64,000 nucleotides of DNA from assembly GCA_964035575.1 (NCBI GenBank), contig OZ037911.1, positions 930,001-994,000 on the forward strand, given 5' to 3'. Of the stretch, positions 20,616-31,400 are shown in pieces. Under the pieces are notes generated by a model. That model saw only the letters and a program-made list of their open reading frames with translations. It had not been told where the DNA came from and did no database searches. Both the position numbers and the translations under genes were made by a program. Numbering within the stretch: the stretch's first letter is position 1; the number at the start of each line of letters is the position of its first letter. Origin of the DNA: Rhynchopus sp. YZ270_cl-10. Lineage: Eukaryota > Euglenozoa > Diplonemea > Diplonemida > Diplonemidae.

Positions 20616-21644
20616 GAGAGGGAAGGGTATTGGGATTGTCGGGGGGGAGTTGAAACAATAAAGATCTTTGTTGTGCTTTTCATCCGGTTGGCTGGCATCG
20701 TACAGTGGGTCAGTCGGAGGTGCCTGCATCAACAACTACGGTTTTTTTCTTTTAGACCAAATGGCAAAAGAGGAAGTAGAATTCGATGAAAGCCTGTAAA
20801 TAGGGGGTTTTTTTTTTCATTTAGTACCAGGTTTTTGGAGTAGATTTTGGGGGGGGGGGGGTTTTTGTATTTTGCATTGTTTATATTTTTGAAAAAAATA
20901 CTGTGGATTCCTAGATTATTTGGGTTTAAACTGTTTGTCTTGTAGTAGGGGGGAGGGCAGAGGGTAGGGGAGGGTGGGTATGAAGGGTAGGCCAACAAGG
21001 TTTGTAAAAACCCCACGGAGAAGAAGAGGGCCATTTCACCATTTGACGTTTTCCAAAAGATGACCAAGGAGGGTCATCTCATAACCTTTTTGCATTTTTT
21101 TTAAAAACGCGCACTACTTTGTGAGCGGAAAGCGTCACGTCGTTCACTCGCCCCAACGCAACACCACCACCCCAACGGACGAAAGATAGTGTGCGGAAGC
21201 GTCAAACGCATCAAACTACAAGAAGGGGGAGGTGAGGGAACGACAAATGACACTTTTCAGTAGACACCAACTATAAAAGAAAAAAACCCCAACACCACTG
21301 TTTATATTGTATACAAGCAACTCCCCCCATCCCTCTCCCCCTCAACTTTCTCGCAAAAGCGAGAACAAAAAAATGAGATTCCCATTATTACTCAAACACC
21401 CCCCTCCCAAACTCAAATACTTTTTTTTTCCGGCAAAAAGCGAGAGAACCAATCGTATTTTTTTATCGCATTTTTTTTTTTTTTTTCATTATAATCTCCC
21501 CTCCTCACACCTCCTCCTCCTCACACCTCCTCCTCCTCCTCCTCCACATCCCTCCTATCATCAGAAACTACATCTTTTGCTGCCATCAAATGGGCTGGTA
21601 CCGCTAAAAAAAAGACACAACAAACAAATTTCATAACAAAAACT
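20616..21644. other. 1-kb intergenic region
   Basis: Contains one family C repeat copy (20678-20741), poly-G/poly-T runs and a (CTC)n-rich tract at 21497-21546 ahead of the next gene. No gene seen. Confidence 0.5.
20678..20741 (+). repeat. Dispersed repeat family C copy
   Basis: Core GGCTGGCATCGTACAGTGGG, then GTCAGTCGGAGGTGCCTGCA and TCAACAACTA. Near-identical to 46998-47060; a weaker copy is at 33758. Confidence 0.7.
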
Positions 21645-21841
21645 ATGCCAGAGCCTTCTCAGGTACCGTACTCTGTGCCGTCTCGCCCGCAGGGACGGCC
21701 TATTGACAGTGCTGCGATCTCGCCGAGGAGAAGAGCTGCGACGATTCTTGCGGGGCCAGAGAGGGCCACACAGCACTCACGCAGGGAGATAGGGTCCGGG
21801 GGCGCTGCTGTGTTTCCTTCTGCTGGTGGAGGGGTTGAGGT

Positions 21842-21922
<81 letters not shown>

Positions 21923-23495
21923 CCGTCCAGTTGACGTAGGAGACTCTAGCCTCCAAAGCCTACCCAGCGTAGCAAAGTCCATTCCAGCATCCATCCCAGA
22001 GAGGTCAGAGAGGTCAGAAACAGCAAAGAGGGCTACAGAAGAACTTAATGTGACCCCGTCCACGGTAGCCTCTTCTCCGTCGCCTTCTTCTACCGCTTCG
22101 TTGCATCATCCTGTGCACGGAACAGCGTTCACAGTGTTGTCTGAAGGGGTAGGCTTGGAGAACTCTCAGGGAGGACCCGCCGCAGACGTTGCAGCATTGT
22201 CACACCAGGTTGTCCCGGTGGCCTCACAGGAGGCCTCACATTGCGAAGAATTTGAAACACAGTTTTCTGTGCCTAAGGTTGTTCCCTCAGAGACATCTGG
22301 TTCATACAGTGAGCGATTGGGAGGTCTGAAGGGACAAAACGATACTGTGTTATCGGAACACCAAGCTGCAGCGATAGTGAAAACCTCATCGGGTTCTGCA
22401 CGCAGTGTGCCCGCAAAGGAAGCAGACAACCCTATCTCAACTCTGTCTATTGTGTCACAGCCTCAACGTATTGCGTCGATCCCCTTAGACCACACCACCA
22501 CCACCATCGCGGACCCAGAGCATATCCCATGTACCAATCCACCTAGTATCAGTGCAGTAGACTTTCCTTTGGCCCAAATTAAGCCATATGTTAGTCATAT
22601 CACCAGCGCACCGACAACACCAGAGGACGCGAGGTGGGGGGTTGTGGACGAACCCGAACTGAAAATTCCTTCAGAAAATCGGACGGCTCGCACCTCAAAC
22701 AGCAATACACCATTGGAAAGGGGGATGGGTGGGACGGTGCCGAGGAGACAGCCGGTCATGCCTTTTGTTACCGCAGAGGAGTTGGCGGCGAATGCGATAC
22801 GGTTGCATGAAGCAGAGATGCTGCGACGTAGTGACACTTCTCAACACCCTTCCACCCCGCTCTCTCATACCCCCCCTCGGAGTCATTCTACCGAGTTGGA
22901 AACGCCGACCCCAACACCCTGCAAAACCCCGCCAACACAACTCACACAATCCACAATACGGACACCACAAAAAACACCGATTTCTTCCACCCCGCTTTCA
23001 TTTGATCCAACCTGGACGCAAAGCCCCGCATTTTCTCATCAAAACGACCTTATGAAGCGGGGTAAACGGACTCCGGTATGGGATGGAAATGGAAATATAA
23101 ATGAACATCGTGACAAAGCGGCAACCCCGGTGTTTCATGAAGGAGGCGGTCTGGAGGTGGCGTCTGTTGCTGCAACGTACTCCACCCCAAAGGGGAGGGT
23201 GATGACACCGGGGAAGAGTGTCGCGAGGAGGAATGTACGTACACCGAAGGATTCGGGTGGTGAGCGTGGGGTAGGTGGTAGTGGTGCAGTGGGTGACGAT
23301 GCGGTGATGGACCATGCGGCAGATCAGGCCCCATTTCCATTTGACCTGGAAAAGGCGGCATTGGCAGATGAGCAGTTGGCGCAGTTAAGTGCGCTCTACA
23401 AGCAAGGGGTAATGTGCAAGCAGGACTACAAAAGGGCGCGGCATACAGTGAAGGCAGCGCTAAAGGGGGAGACCTCGGGATTTGCTCCTGCGTGA
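21645..23495 (+). CDS. PolyQ, disordered protein with C-terminal SHOCT-like motif, 616 aa
   Basis: Most of the protein is predicted disordered: Ser/Pro/Thr-rich with many TPxK and SP motifs (residues 350-530), suggesting phosphorylation. A run of about 26 Gln, encoded purely by CAA, starts near residue 67. The only fold-like part is at the C terminus (about 567-610): FDLEKAALADEQLAQLSALY, then KQGVMCKQDYKRARHTV. This resembles a SHOCT motif, a short helical pair usually involved in oligomerisation or targeting. No enzyme or nucleic-acid-binding domain is seen. ATG 21645 is the first ATG of the frame. Gene reality is well supported by length and the absence of stops; function is unknown. Confidence 0.8.
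21843..21920 (+). repeat. Pure (CAA)n microsatellite encoding polyGln
   Basis: About 26 uninterrupted CAA codons inside the SHOCT-like gene, ended by CAC. The lack of CAG interruptions suggests length instability. Confidence 0.95.
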
Positions 23496-23512
23496 AAAAG
23501 AAAAGAAAGACA

Positions 23513-23580
23513 GTGGAGATTGCACCAACTGTGGCAACACAACCGAGGCAACTACACTACTCCAACAATTTATCAGAAAA
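23513..23580 (+). repeat. Dispersed repeat family D, copy 1
   Basis: Core GTGGAGATTGCACCAACTGT, CAACCGAGGCAACTACACTA, CTCCAACAATTTATCA. It starts 18 nt after the stop of the SHOCT-like gene. Other copies: 24183, 39230, 61921. Confidence 0.8.
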
Positions 23581-23699
23581 GAAAAAAAGTATAGTGGGAG
23601 CTCATCGAGGGTGTCTACATTAGTACAAACCAAGCTTTTTAAAGGGGAGATTTTTTTTTTTTGTAGTACAGTTTATTCTGTGTCTTAGTGTTCCTGAAA

Positions 23700-23742
23700 C
23701 ACCTGTCAAAGACATGTCAATATAGGCCCCCTCCGGAACACC
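23700..23742 (+). repeat. Dispersed repeat family E copy
   Basis: CCTGTCAAAGACATGTCAAT followed by ATAGGCCCCCTCCGGAACACC. Related copies: 50567-50662 and, inverted, 54223-54262. Confidence 0.5.
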
Positions 23743-24182
23743 ATGTCTACATCTTTTTAAAAAAGAATTCTTTAAGAAAGGCCGGGAAACAGTTCTCATA
23801 TCCGTTCATCTTGTCTCTCTCTCTCTCTCTTCCTCCCCACCCCCTATTCTCCCAATTCTGTATAATTTGCTGTAAGTAGAATGGAACAAAAAAAGGGGGG
23901 TTTTTGTCTATTATCCTCACTATAGTTTTCTATCCAATCCCAGTCTCACCCGGGAAGTGGGCATCCGGTGATCCCCGTTGGTTACCTGACGAGTGGAGGC
24001 GGGAGTAGGGCGTAGTAGCGGTATCCACGAAAAGAGGAAGGGGACGGGCTGCGTGGAGATTGCGCGAAAAAAAAGCGAGGTGTCTACACGTCGTCAATTT
24101 GTCGGGGAAAAAAGTGGAGTTCATCCTCGGGTGTCTACACTGATACACTGACACAACCAAGTTTTCAAAAAAAATAAAAACA

Positions 24183-24250
24183 GTGGATATTGCAGAACTG
24201 TGACAACACAACCGAGGCAACTACACTACTCCAACAATTTATCAAAAAAA
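24183..24250 (+). repeat. Dispersed repeat family D, copy 2
   Basis: Same core as the 23513 copy (ACAACACAACCGAGGCAACT...). It ends about 50 nt before the ATP synthase epsilon start, so it may lie in that gene's leader. Confidence 0.8.
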
Positions 24251-24298
24251 AACAAATGAACCAAAAAAACAGAATATCTTAGTACATACAACAACACA

Positions 24299-27200
24299 AT
24301 GGCCTTCCGCCGGTCCGCCGCACTCCTGATGAGACCCACCACCTCCCTTCTGGAGGCGTCGTGGAGAGACACCATGACCTACGCAAGGTATGCTAGGAGG
24401 ATAGGGGGAGAGCGACACCTGCCCCCTCCCCCACCTCCCCTCAGTGCCTGCGTCCCGGCGTTTGCACTATCAACTTCACTTTTTTGGGGGGAAGTTGCCA
24501 CCAAAGACCCCTCAGGGCTCCAAGGGAACAACTTTTAACTGTGATGCCTCCAACAATGACCTCATTTCAGGTACCTCACAATCGCAACCCGCTCCCTGCA
24601 CGCGGGACTGACCGAGAAGGAGAACGCCAGACTGATCAAGTTCTCTGACACTGTATGTACCCAACATCCCCCCCCTTTGTAGGGGGCGTAATGGCCTTAA
24701 GGAAGGGTGAAGCCAAACCACAAAAAACGGGAAAAACTACTTTTGACCAGGGAAAAATGCCAAAATCCACCTCAAAAACACCCTGGGACCCCCTGTCGGG
24801 CAAAAATTGGCACCAGAACCATGAAAAATGCAAAAAAAATGGTGAAATATGGTGAAATATGAGGTAAAATGGGTGAGGGTTGGGAGGGTACTTTTTACAA
24901 ATTTTCTGACCCCCCCCCCGTCTCCCCTCTTATGCACAAAACTGGCTAGATATGTTATGTGCCCCTCCCCCTCTTCCCCTTTCCCCTTGGTCTCTCTTGG
25001 GCACTCTCAGTGTCTGCTTGTCCGATGGCGGGGTGTACGTCTCCGTGGCAATAGCCTTGGCAACGTCCTTCTTCAGTAGTGGCTGAGTAGCAGGGAGCCC
25101 CAATTTCTCATACTGTTCACGAAGCTCGTGGGATTTAAACTTCTTAGCGAGTCTGTTTTCCTCCGCCACGTTAGTGTCCACTGCGTGTATCCTCTTGTAC
25201 ACTTCTCGGATTGACTCCACAGGCTCCTTCTGTGCAGCAACTATGTCTTTCATTTTTAATGGGATGTGGGCCAATGATTTGGAGTTGTATCCCCACATGG
25301 CCAGGCCGAGAACAGTGCATGGGTTCGTCTGATTCATGAGCCTGCCAGAGACCCAAGCAAGGTAGCCGTTAAACCCCTCGACATAGTCGTTGGTGCATGC
25401 GGTAGCGTTTCTCTGGGCTTCTGTGGCGTTCGAAGGCTGTGGCCAAGAAGAGAGGTGGGTCCACGTTTCCTCCGTCACTCCCGCAGTTTCCTTCAGGAGC
25501 TTCTTGAACTTCACGACGTTACCCTTTGTTGTGGCTATTGTTTTGGCCTGGGTAACGCCGACCAGCTCCTCAGACACCCACTCAGGAAACACCCCCTTTT
25601 TCAATACAGAGATGAGCTCTGTAATGGCAGGGTACCCAACTTCTTCGGCGTACTTGGAGTTTTTAACTCCGTTCTTCTTCAGGTACTGCAATGCCTTCAG
25701 AAAAAAGGCATTCACAAGTGTGAGCACCGCAAGCACAAGGCGGGTTTCCCTGTCTTCGAGGAGGTGCTCCAGGGCATCATTCTCAATGGTGAGATGTCCC
25801 TTAGCCACCAAGTCCTTGTACCTGCCAGTGTGGTGCAAGATACGGGCAGCATTCGTACTAATGTACGCAAAACGGCTGCCGACTTCACGCTGCAGAGTCA
25901 TGCCCGCCGGCCATCTGCCTTCTTCCGCAATGGCGTAAGCACTCACTGCCGACCCGCTCTTCGTCGTCCACGCAGTTGCTCCGGCGTCACAAGCGGTGGC
26001 GAAGCTTCCGATCCAGGTCTTGAGACGGTCTGAGCCGTCGTCAAGTGTATTATTTGATTTTTTTTTTTTTTTTTTTTGTGGCGGGAAGCAGGTTTGGTAA
26101 GCGTCCGAAAGTGTCCAAGCGTCCCCACTCTTGCATTGGGGTTTGGGGTGCATCCCTTAACGTACTTTCCCCCAAACATGGTGGGTTACACCCCCCAGGA
26201 GGTGGCAGGATGACATGTGGGGGTCCTTGGAGGCCAACGACGTGTACTTACAACTTTAACTTGAAAAAAAATATGAAAAAATACGCAAAAAACGCAGCAA
26301 AATCGGGCTAAAATAGGGCCTCGGAGCCCAAAAAACCCAAAAAAAATGTCATATTTTCGACTGATAAAGCCCCAAAAACACATATAAACACCCTGATAAC
26401 CCCAGAAAAATCATTTTGGGTGTGTTTTGGACACTTTAGATGACGCTACAGCACTTTGGGTGGTCATGCAACACATGCGGGGTATTTGAGGGAAAGGTGC
26501 GTTTTGCAACCGTTACGCAACCGTTACGCGATGCAAGAGTGGATTTTGGGGCGCATCCCTCGACGTACTTTCCCCCAAACATGGTGGGTTACACCCCCCA
26601 TGAAGTGGCAGGATGACATGCGGGGGTCCTTGGAGGCCACAGACATGTGCTTACAACTTTAAATTGGATTTTTTTTGAAAAAATACGGTAAAATTGGGCA
26701 AAAATGGGGCCTTCACGGCCTTTTGCCACAAAAATAAACCCATTTTCGACGAAATTTTCCCCAAAATCACATAGAAATACCCATACAAACCCCCAAAAAA
26801 TCGATTTGGGTGTGTTTTCGACACCTTAGACGACTCCAAGTCACTTTAAAGTTCCATGCAAGAGTAAGCCTTAAATCGGCCTTTTTCCGTAACATTTTTG
26901 TAACATGTTTTGGAGTCATTTTTTCAAAAAAAACCAAATTGTTTTTGTCCCTAAGTCGTCCATTGGTGGTTTCAGTGGGTTCTCTGACCTAGATCGTAGA
27001 TCCCAGGGTGTACCCCGCCGGTTTTTAGCAGATTTATTAACTTTTTCCGGGAAAAAAGTGAAAATATTCAAAAAGCTTCACCCTTCCTTAAGGCCATTAC
27101 GCCCCCTACCCCCCCTTTGTCCCCTGTCTGGTTCCGACCAACCCACATCAACGGTACTACGGTTACTGCACGGCACTGCTACGGCATCTACACCGCTATG

Positions 27201-27421
27201 CATCCCACCACCATACCCACCATACCCACCATACCCACCATACCCACCATACCCACCATACCCACCATACCCACCATACCCACCATACCCACCATACCCA
27301 CCATACCCACCATACCCACCATACCCACCACCACCAACAGGGATTCGAGGCCACAAAGGCCATCCCCGGAGGTGCTCCCGAGAAGGTCGAGACCATCCCC
27401 AACGAATACGAGAAGATGTGA
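24299..27421 (+). CDS. ATP5F1E: Mitochondrial ATP synthase subunit epsilon (three exons)
   Basis: Three exons join to an 83-residue protein: 24299-24387, 24571-24652 and 27341-27421. The residues after a basic presequence-like start (MAFRRSAALLMRP) are the recognisable part: SWRDTMTYARYLTIATRSLH and AGLTEKENARLIKFSDT correspond to the WR-x-A-x-x-x-Y-x-R-Y-x-x-I...R..LK helix of the F1 central-stalk epsilon subunit. The C-terminal part is GFEATKAIPGGAPEKVETIP. The subunit sits at the foot of the F1 rotor with gamma and delta in the mitochondrial matrix. Borders are GT..AG: intron 1 (183 nt) splits an Arg codon, intron 2 (2688 nt) is in phase 0 and is inflated by a DNA transposon. Total length is slightly above the animal and fungal proteins (about 50 to 62 aa). 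Exon joins are predicted, not observed. Confidence 0.82.
24388..24570 (+). other. Intron 1 of the ATP synthase epsilon gene
   Basis: GTATGC at the 5' border and CTCATTTCAG at the 3' border; 183 nt. Removing it joins ..YAR and YLTIA in frame. Confidence 0.8.
24930..26153 (-). pseudogene. Transposase-like open frame (C-terminal part) of the intronic transposon
   Basis: A 407-codon open frame opposite in strand to all host genes and fully inside the TIRs. The part after residue 250 (CTNDYVEGFNGYLAWVSGRL, then NPCTVLGLAMWGYNSKSLAHI) resembles the conserved region near the C terminus of several eukaryotic transposases, where T-N-x-x-x-E-x-x-N is common. The first 30 residues include a polyLys run encoded by a long poly-T and are probably not original. 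I see no complete DDE catalytic triad, and the frame is shorter than usual autonomous transposases (600 to 900 aa), so the element is likely non-autonomous or decayed. The C terminus is Arg/Gly-rich. Confidence 0.55.
26146..26870. repeat. Two direct copies of a ~400-nt unit inside the transposon
   Basis: CGTACTTTCCCCCAAACATG, GGTGGGTTACACCCCCCA, GGGGGTCCTTGGAGGCCA and TTTGGGTGTGTTTT recur in the same order at about 26150-26440 and 26555-26850, offset about 406 nt. Confidence 0.8.
27210..27331 (+). repeat. 9-nt minisatellite (CATACCCAC)n at the intron 3' end
   Basis: About 13 perfect copies of a 9-nt, purine-poor unit end about ten bases before the splice acceptor at 27340. The long reading frames on either strand here (YGGYGG, WVWWVW, TIPTIP) are artefacts of the repeat. 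Confidence 0.95.
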
Positions 27422-28420
27422 ACATATGTGTACATGCTGTCAAAACATGAGTTTTGCGTTTTAGCACAGTAGGGGGTTTTTTTTGTGTGGGTGTGTGTGG
27501 GGGTTTGTGCATGTGTGCGCATACGATATGGTTCAGGGGAGAAAAAAGCAAACCCCAGTCGTCTTCAGAACCACTGAAAAAGGGGAGTTTTTTTTTTCAA
27601 ATAATAGCGACAAAATAGGGGAAATGTGGGGGTGGGAGGAGGGGGGCGCTATTTGAGGGAGAATACAGAGGGAGTTAGGGAAACGCCTCAAAAAAAAAAC
27701 GAGGGGAAAAAAATGCCGTTCATTTCTCTAAGGGGAAACGGCGAAGCAAAAGAGCGAGGCGAACAAGAGGCACAGAGAGCCGTGCAAGCGTCGGAACACA
27801 AAAGAAAGACACACCCATGCTCCCCTTTTTTCCCTTATAGGCTGCGACCGTCGCCCAACTTTCACGTACCCACGCTACACACGCTCATACTCGAAACACT
27901 ACATTGTACTAAAATTACGAACTCCGACTGAGGAAATGACATTATCCCTGACAACAAACTAGTGGAAACCCACTCAGCTGACTGATGCTGCGCGATAACA
28001 ACAAAAAATATTATCAAGCTGACTACACACGAGGCTTAGGTTCATCTTATAAACTATTCTCTTGGTATGGTTGGGTGTCCACCTCCCGGTACACCCAAAC
28101 ATTGTACCAAGGTACACTGTTCACGAGAGGGCTTTGTATTTCAGATCAACTTTCCTTTCGGCAAGAGCTGCAACTAATTCTTTTGTTATGCTTTTGCACA
28201 CACAAATTTCAACTCTCCCCTCCACAGGCAACAAAACCCCCACACCCACCCCCCTCTCCCCCTTTGTACAACTCCCTACCCCTACCCCTACCCCTACTCC
28301 TCTCCCCACATCTAAACTTTAAACCCCCCCTTTTTTTTTCAACTTTCTCAAAAAACAAACTGATGCTATCATAACGTAGTATCGATTTTCTCTTCTTTTT
28401 GTCATTAAGCCCCTTTCACA
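27422..28420. other. Intergenic region before the myosin gene
   Basis: Holds a combined repeat B + A copy (27893-28165), poly-T runs and a short (CCCCTA)4 tract near 28276-28300. No gene seen. Confidence 0.5.
27893..28165 (+). repeat. Combined dispersed repeat: extended family B followed by family A
   Basis: The first part (GAAACACTACATTGTAC, GATGCTGCGCGATAACAACA, CGAGGCTTAGGTTCATCTTA) matches 55216-55380. The second (TGGTTGGGTGTCCACC, GTACCAAGGTACACTGTTCA, CGAGAGGGCTTTGTATTTCA) is family A. Confidence 0.75.
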
Positions 28421-31400
28421 ATGGTGATAAAAGAGAAGGAGAAGCTGAATCGGAATTTATGCCAGGCAGGCTCTGCTGTGTTTTATTGGGAAGGCGATCA
28501 TGGCTGGGCGTTGGGGAAGGTGGAGGCGGATTCTGGGAAGCATTTTTCTGTGAGAGGAACCGGGTTTTCTGCTACGAAGAAGGCGGAGCTGGGGGTAACG
28601 GAGAAGCTGGCGGATGACAAAATCTGGCCCATTCGAGACGACGTTCTGGAAGAAGACTTCCACGATCTCCTCGACCTCACTGTCCTCCACGACGCAACCA
28701 TCCAACGCTGCCTCTATCTCCGCTACATGAACGACGTGGTCTACACAAACATTGGCCAAATCGTTGTCGCCCTTAACCCCTGGAACTTCAAAATCCCTTA
28801 CTATATGGACGCCTTTATGCCGAACTACCTAGCAGAAGGTGAAGTAATAAAAGACAACCGTCCACACAGCTGGGCCCAAGCACATAACACATACTTTGAT
28901 TTGCGAAGAGACGAACAGCATCAATGCATTTTAATTTCAGGTGAATCTGGGGCTGGCAAAACCGAGGCAGCAAAGATTGTGATGAAATATTTGGGGGCGC
29001 TCTCATGCAGGCAGGGCTCCGAAGATGAGAAGGCTGCGGCAAGGAATGTGGCCTTCAATATTAACCAGGCGTCGCCGATTTTGGAGGGGTTTGGCAATGC
29101 GAAGACAGTGCGGAATGATAACTCCTCGAGGTTCGGGAAGTTTATGAAGGTGCAGTTCTCGGAAAGCGGGTTTTTGGTGGGCGCGTATACGATCAAATAT
29201 CTGCTGGAGAAAAGCCGGATTGTCACTGCGTCAACCAATGAGAGGGTGTACCACGCCTTCTATTTGGTAACCAAAGGCTGCGATGCGCAGACGAAATTCA
29301 GTCTCCAGGAGCCGAAACACTACCACATCAACGCTGGGAGCTGCATCGACATCGACGGAGTGGACGACCGGGAGGACTACTCTCTCTGCGTCGCTGCGAT
29401 GCACGACTGCGGCTTCTCCGACTCCCAAATCGACGGAGTCTGGGGCGTGGTAGGAGGCATCACCCACATGCTTACCCTAAAATTCGACAAAATCGACGCA
29501 GATTCATGCAAAATCAAGGATAAAACCCCAATCGAACACGCCTGCCGCCTCTGGCATACCGACGTCGAAGTATACCTCCCCGAAGCAACCACCACAACCT
29601 TCGAAACCCGAGACGGCCCTGTCACAAAACTCCTCAATATAGTCAAAGCAACCGACAACCGAGATGCCTTAGTGAAAACCCTGTACGACTCCCTCTTCGG
29701 CTGGCAGGTGGAAACCATCAACCACCTCACCGACGCCGGCGAAGAAGGCGGGGCGTGGATTGGGCTGCTCGACATTTTTGGGTTTGAGGATTTCGAACAC
29801 AACTATTTCGAACAGATCTGCATTAACCTTGCCAATGAGACACTGCAAAACCACTACAACACATTCATCTTTTCCAAAGACATGGACGAATGCCGAGCCG
29901 AGGGAGTAGACGTCACAGAAGTAACCTGCCCCGACAACAAACCCTGCCTCCTTTTAATGACATCCAAAACCGGCATATTCGGCCTTCTAGATGATGAATG
30001 TAGTCTTGGCCAAGGCTCTGACGCAGGATTTCTCCAAAAGGTATTAGACACCAACGGAGGAAACGAATTTCTTGCCACCAAAAAGATGTCCCGCGACTCT
30101 TTCATCGTACACCACTACGCTGCATCTGTCAACTATACTGTTGAAGGGTGGCTCGACAAAAACCGCGACTCCCTCAAACCAGCAATGAAGCTCTTCATGA
30201 GGGAATCAAAACAGGAGCTAATCAGCAGTCTCCTCCCGGAGCCTTCAGAGGACGTAAAGAAGGATACCGTAGGCGGGTTTTTCAGGAAGCAGCTGATACA
30301 GCTGATGGATTTGATCAACTCCACGAACCCTCATTGGATCCGATGCGTGAAGCCGCATCCAGCAAAGAAGCCGCTCATGGTCGATGGGATCACCACAATG
30401 CAGCAGCTGGAGTCCAGCGGGGTGTTGGGCACCGTGAAAATCCGGAAGGCAGGGTTTCCGGTTCGTCCTACCTTTCAGAAATTTATTTCTCGCTTTAAGG
30501 TGATTGTGCCTCCACCGCATCCGGCGTTGACGGAACCTAATACGAAGCTGAGTGCGTTTTGTTTGAAGGTGTGTGAGTTTTGTGGAATTGAAAAGCTAAA
30601 GGCGCAGGCAGGCAAGACAAAGATGTTTCTGAAAAACGAATCGAATCAGCACCTCGAAAGCGAGCGGGAGAAGGCCTTATCCCGCTGCATGAAGGTCGTG
30701 AAGCAGTGTGGGTACTACCAAATCTCGCTCTCTCTTGTTGCTTATAGGAGGAGGCTGAGTCAGTTTAATAGCTCCGCTGATGTTCTGCAGACTGTGTGTA
30801 AAAGCTGGTATGCGCGCTCAAAAGAGCTTCGTGCACAACGGGAAGCGGAGCGGAAAGAGCGCGAAAAGGTGCTTCAGGCGTTCAAACAGAAGCAGGCTGT
30901 CGCTGAGGCGTCTCTCAAGCGTTTGGCGGAAACGTACACTGTGCCATCGACGTTGCGGCCTATCGACGACACTCAGCTTGCTTCCCTGCAGGATCGCGCT
31001 GCTAAAATGCGGTCCGAATCTGCCACTGCTCATGACATAGCTACTACTCATGTTCATGCGGACTTTGATGTGCAAAGTCGGGCTGCGCATGAGACTCTGT
31101 GCTCAAAACTAACCGAAATGTGGTTTGCCAAACCTGGTGACATTCTTGATGAGTGGACAGCCAATTTCACTGCAAATGAGGACGCCGGGTTGGATGTGCT
31201 TGCGATTCTCTCAGAGTTGTGCCAACACCTTTCTACCCTTCCGAAAGAAGGCGACTATGCACAGCAGGGCCGCTGCGCGCTCTTCTGCCGCGCGCTTCTC
31301 ACCATGGAAGGGGTCGACATCGATCGCATCATGGGCTTCCCCGAAGGCTCCTCCGTCAACCCACCCCTCTCCTGCCTGATCCCTACCCTCATGGCAAATG

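Larger units (their letters stand above)
23496..24298. other. Intergenic region with families D and E
   Basis: Two family D copies and one family E copy occupy much of it, with (TC)n at 23813-23832. GGGTGTCTACA..T..TACA motifs near 23610 and 24129 suggest that family D is part of a longer unit. No gene seen. Confidence 0.5.
24680..27108. mobile_element. DNA transposon with TIRs inside the ATP synthase epsilon intron
   Basis: The ends are inverted repeats of about 34 nt: TAGGGGGCGTAATGGCCTTA...GGGTGAAGC at 24680 and its complement ending at 27108. Both sides are flanked by CCCCCCCTTTG, giving a target duplication of 8 to 11 bp (uncertain because of the C run). Subterminal inverted matches occur too (ACCCTGGGACC... 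near 24780; GATCCCAGGGTG near 27000). It holds one minus-strand open frame resembling a transposase end and a two-copy internal repeat. A TAGGG start with about 8 bp of duplication fits hAT; 9 to 11 bp and the TNDYVEGFN motif would also fit MULE. Superfamily undecided. Confidence 0.85.
24653..27340 (+). other. Intron 2 of the ATP synthase epsilon gene, carrying a transposon
   Basis: GTATGT at the 5' border and CCACCAACAG at the 3' border; 2688 nt. Subtracting the 2429-bp transposon and its target duplication leaves about 250 nt, near the size of intron 1. A pyrimidine-rich minisatellite lies directly before the acceptor. Confidence 0.75.

Noticed and set aside
27078-27551. Long frames rich in YGGYGG, WVWWVW or TIPTIP on both strands
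   Set aside because: They are translations of a 9-nt minisatellite in the last part of an intron, open in several frames at once only because the unit length is a multiple of three.
28276-28300. Telomere-like (CCCCTA)4 tract
   Set aside because: Only four units, in an interior intergenic stretch, with other genes on both sides. No sign of a chromosome end or fusion.
28931-28945. Splice acceptor (TTAATTTCAG) inside the myosin P-loop codons
   Set aside because: The frame is open through it and encodes the conserved ILISGESGAGKT sequence on both sides, so splicing there would damage the motor.
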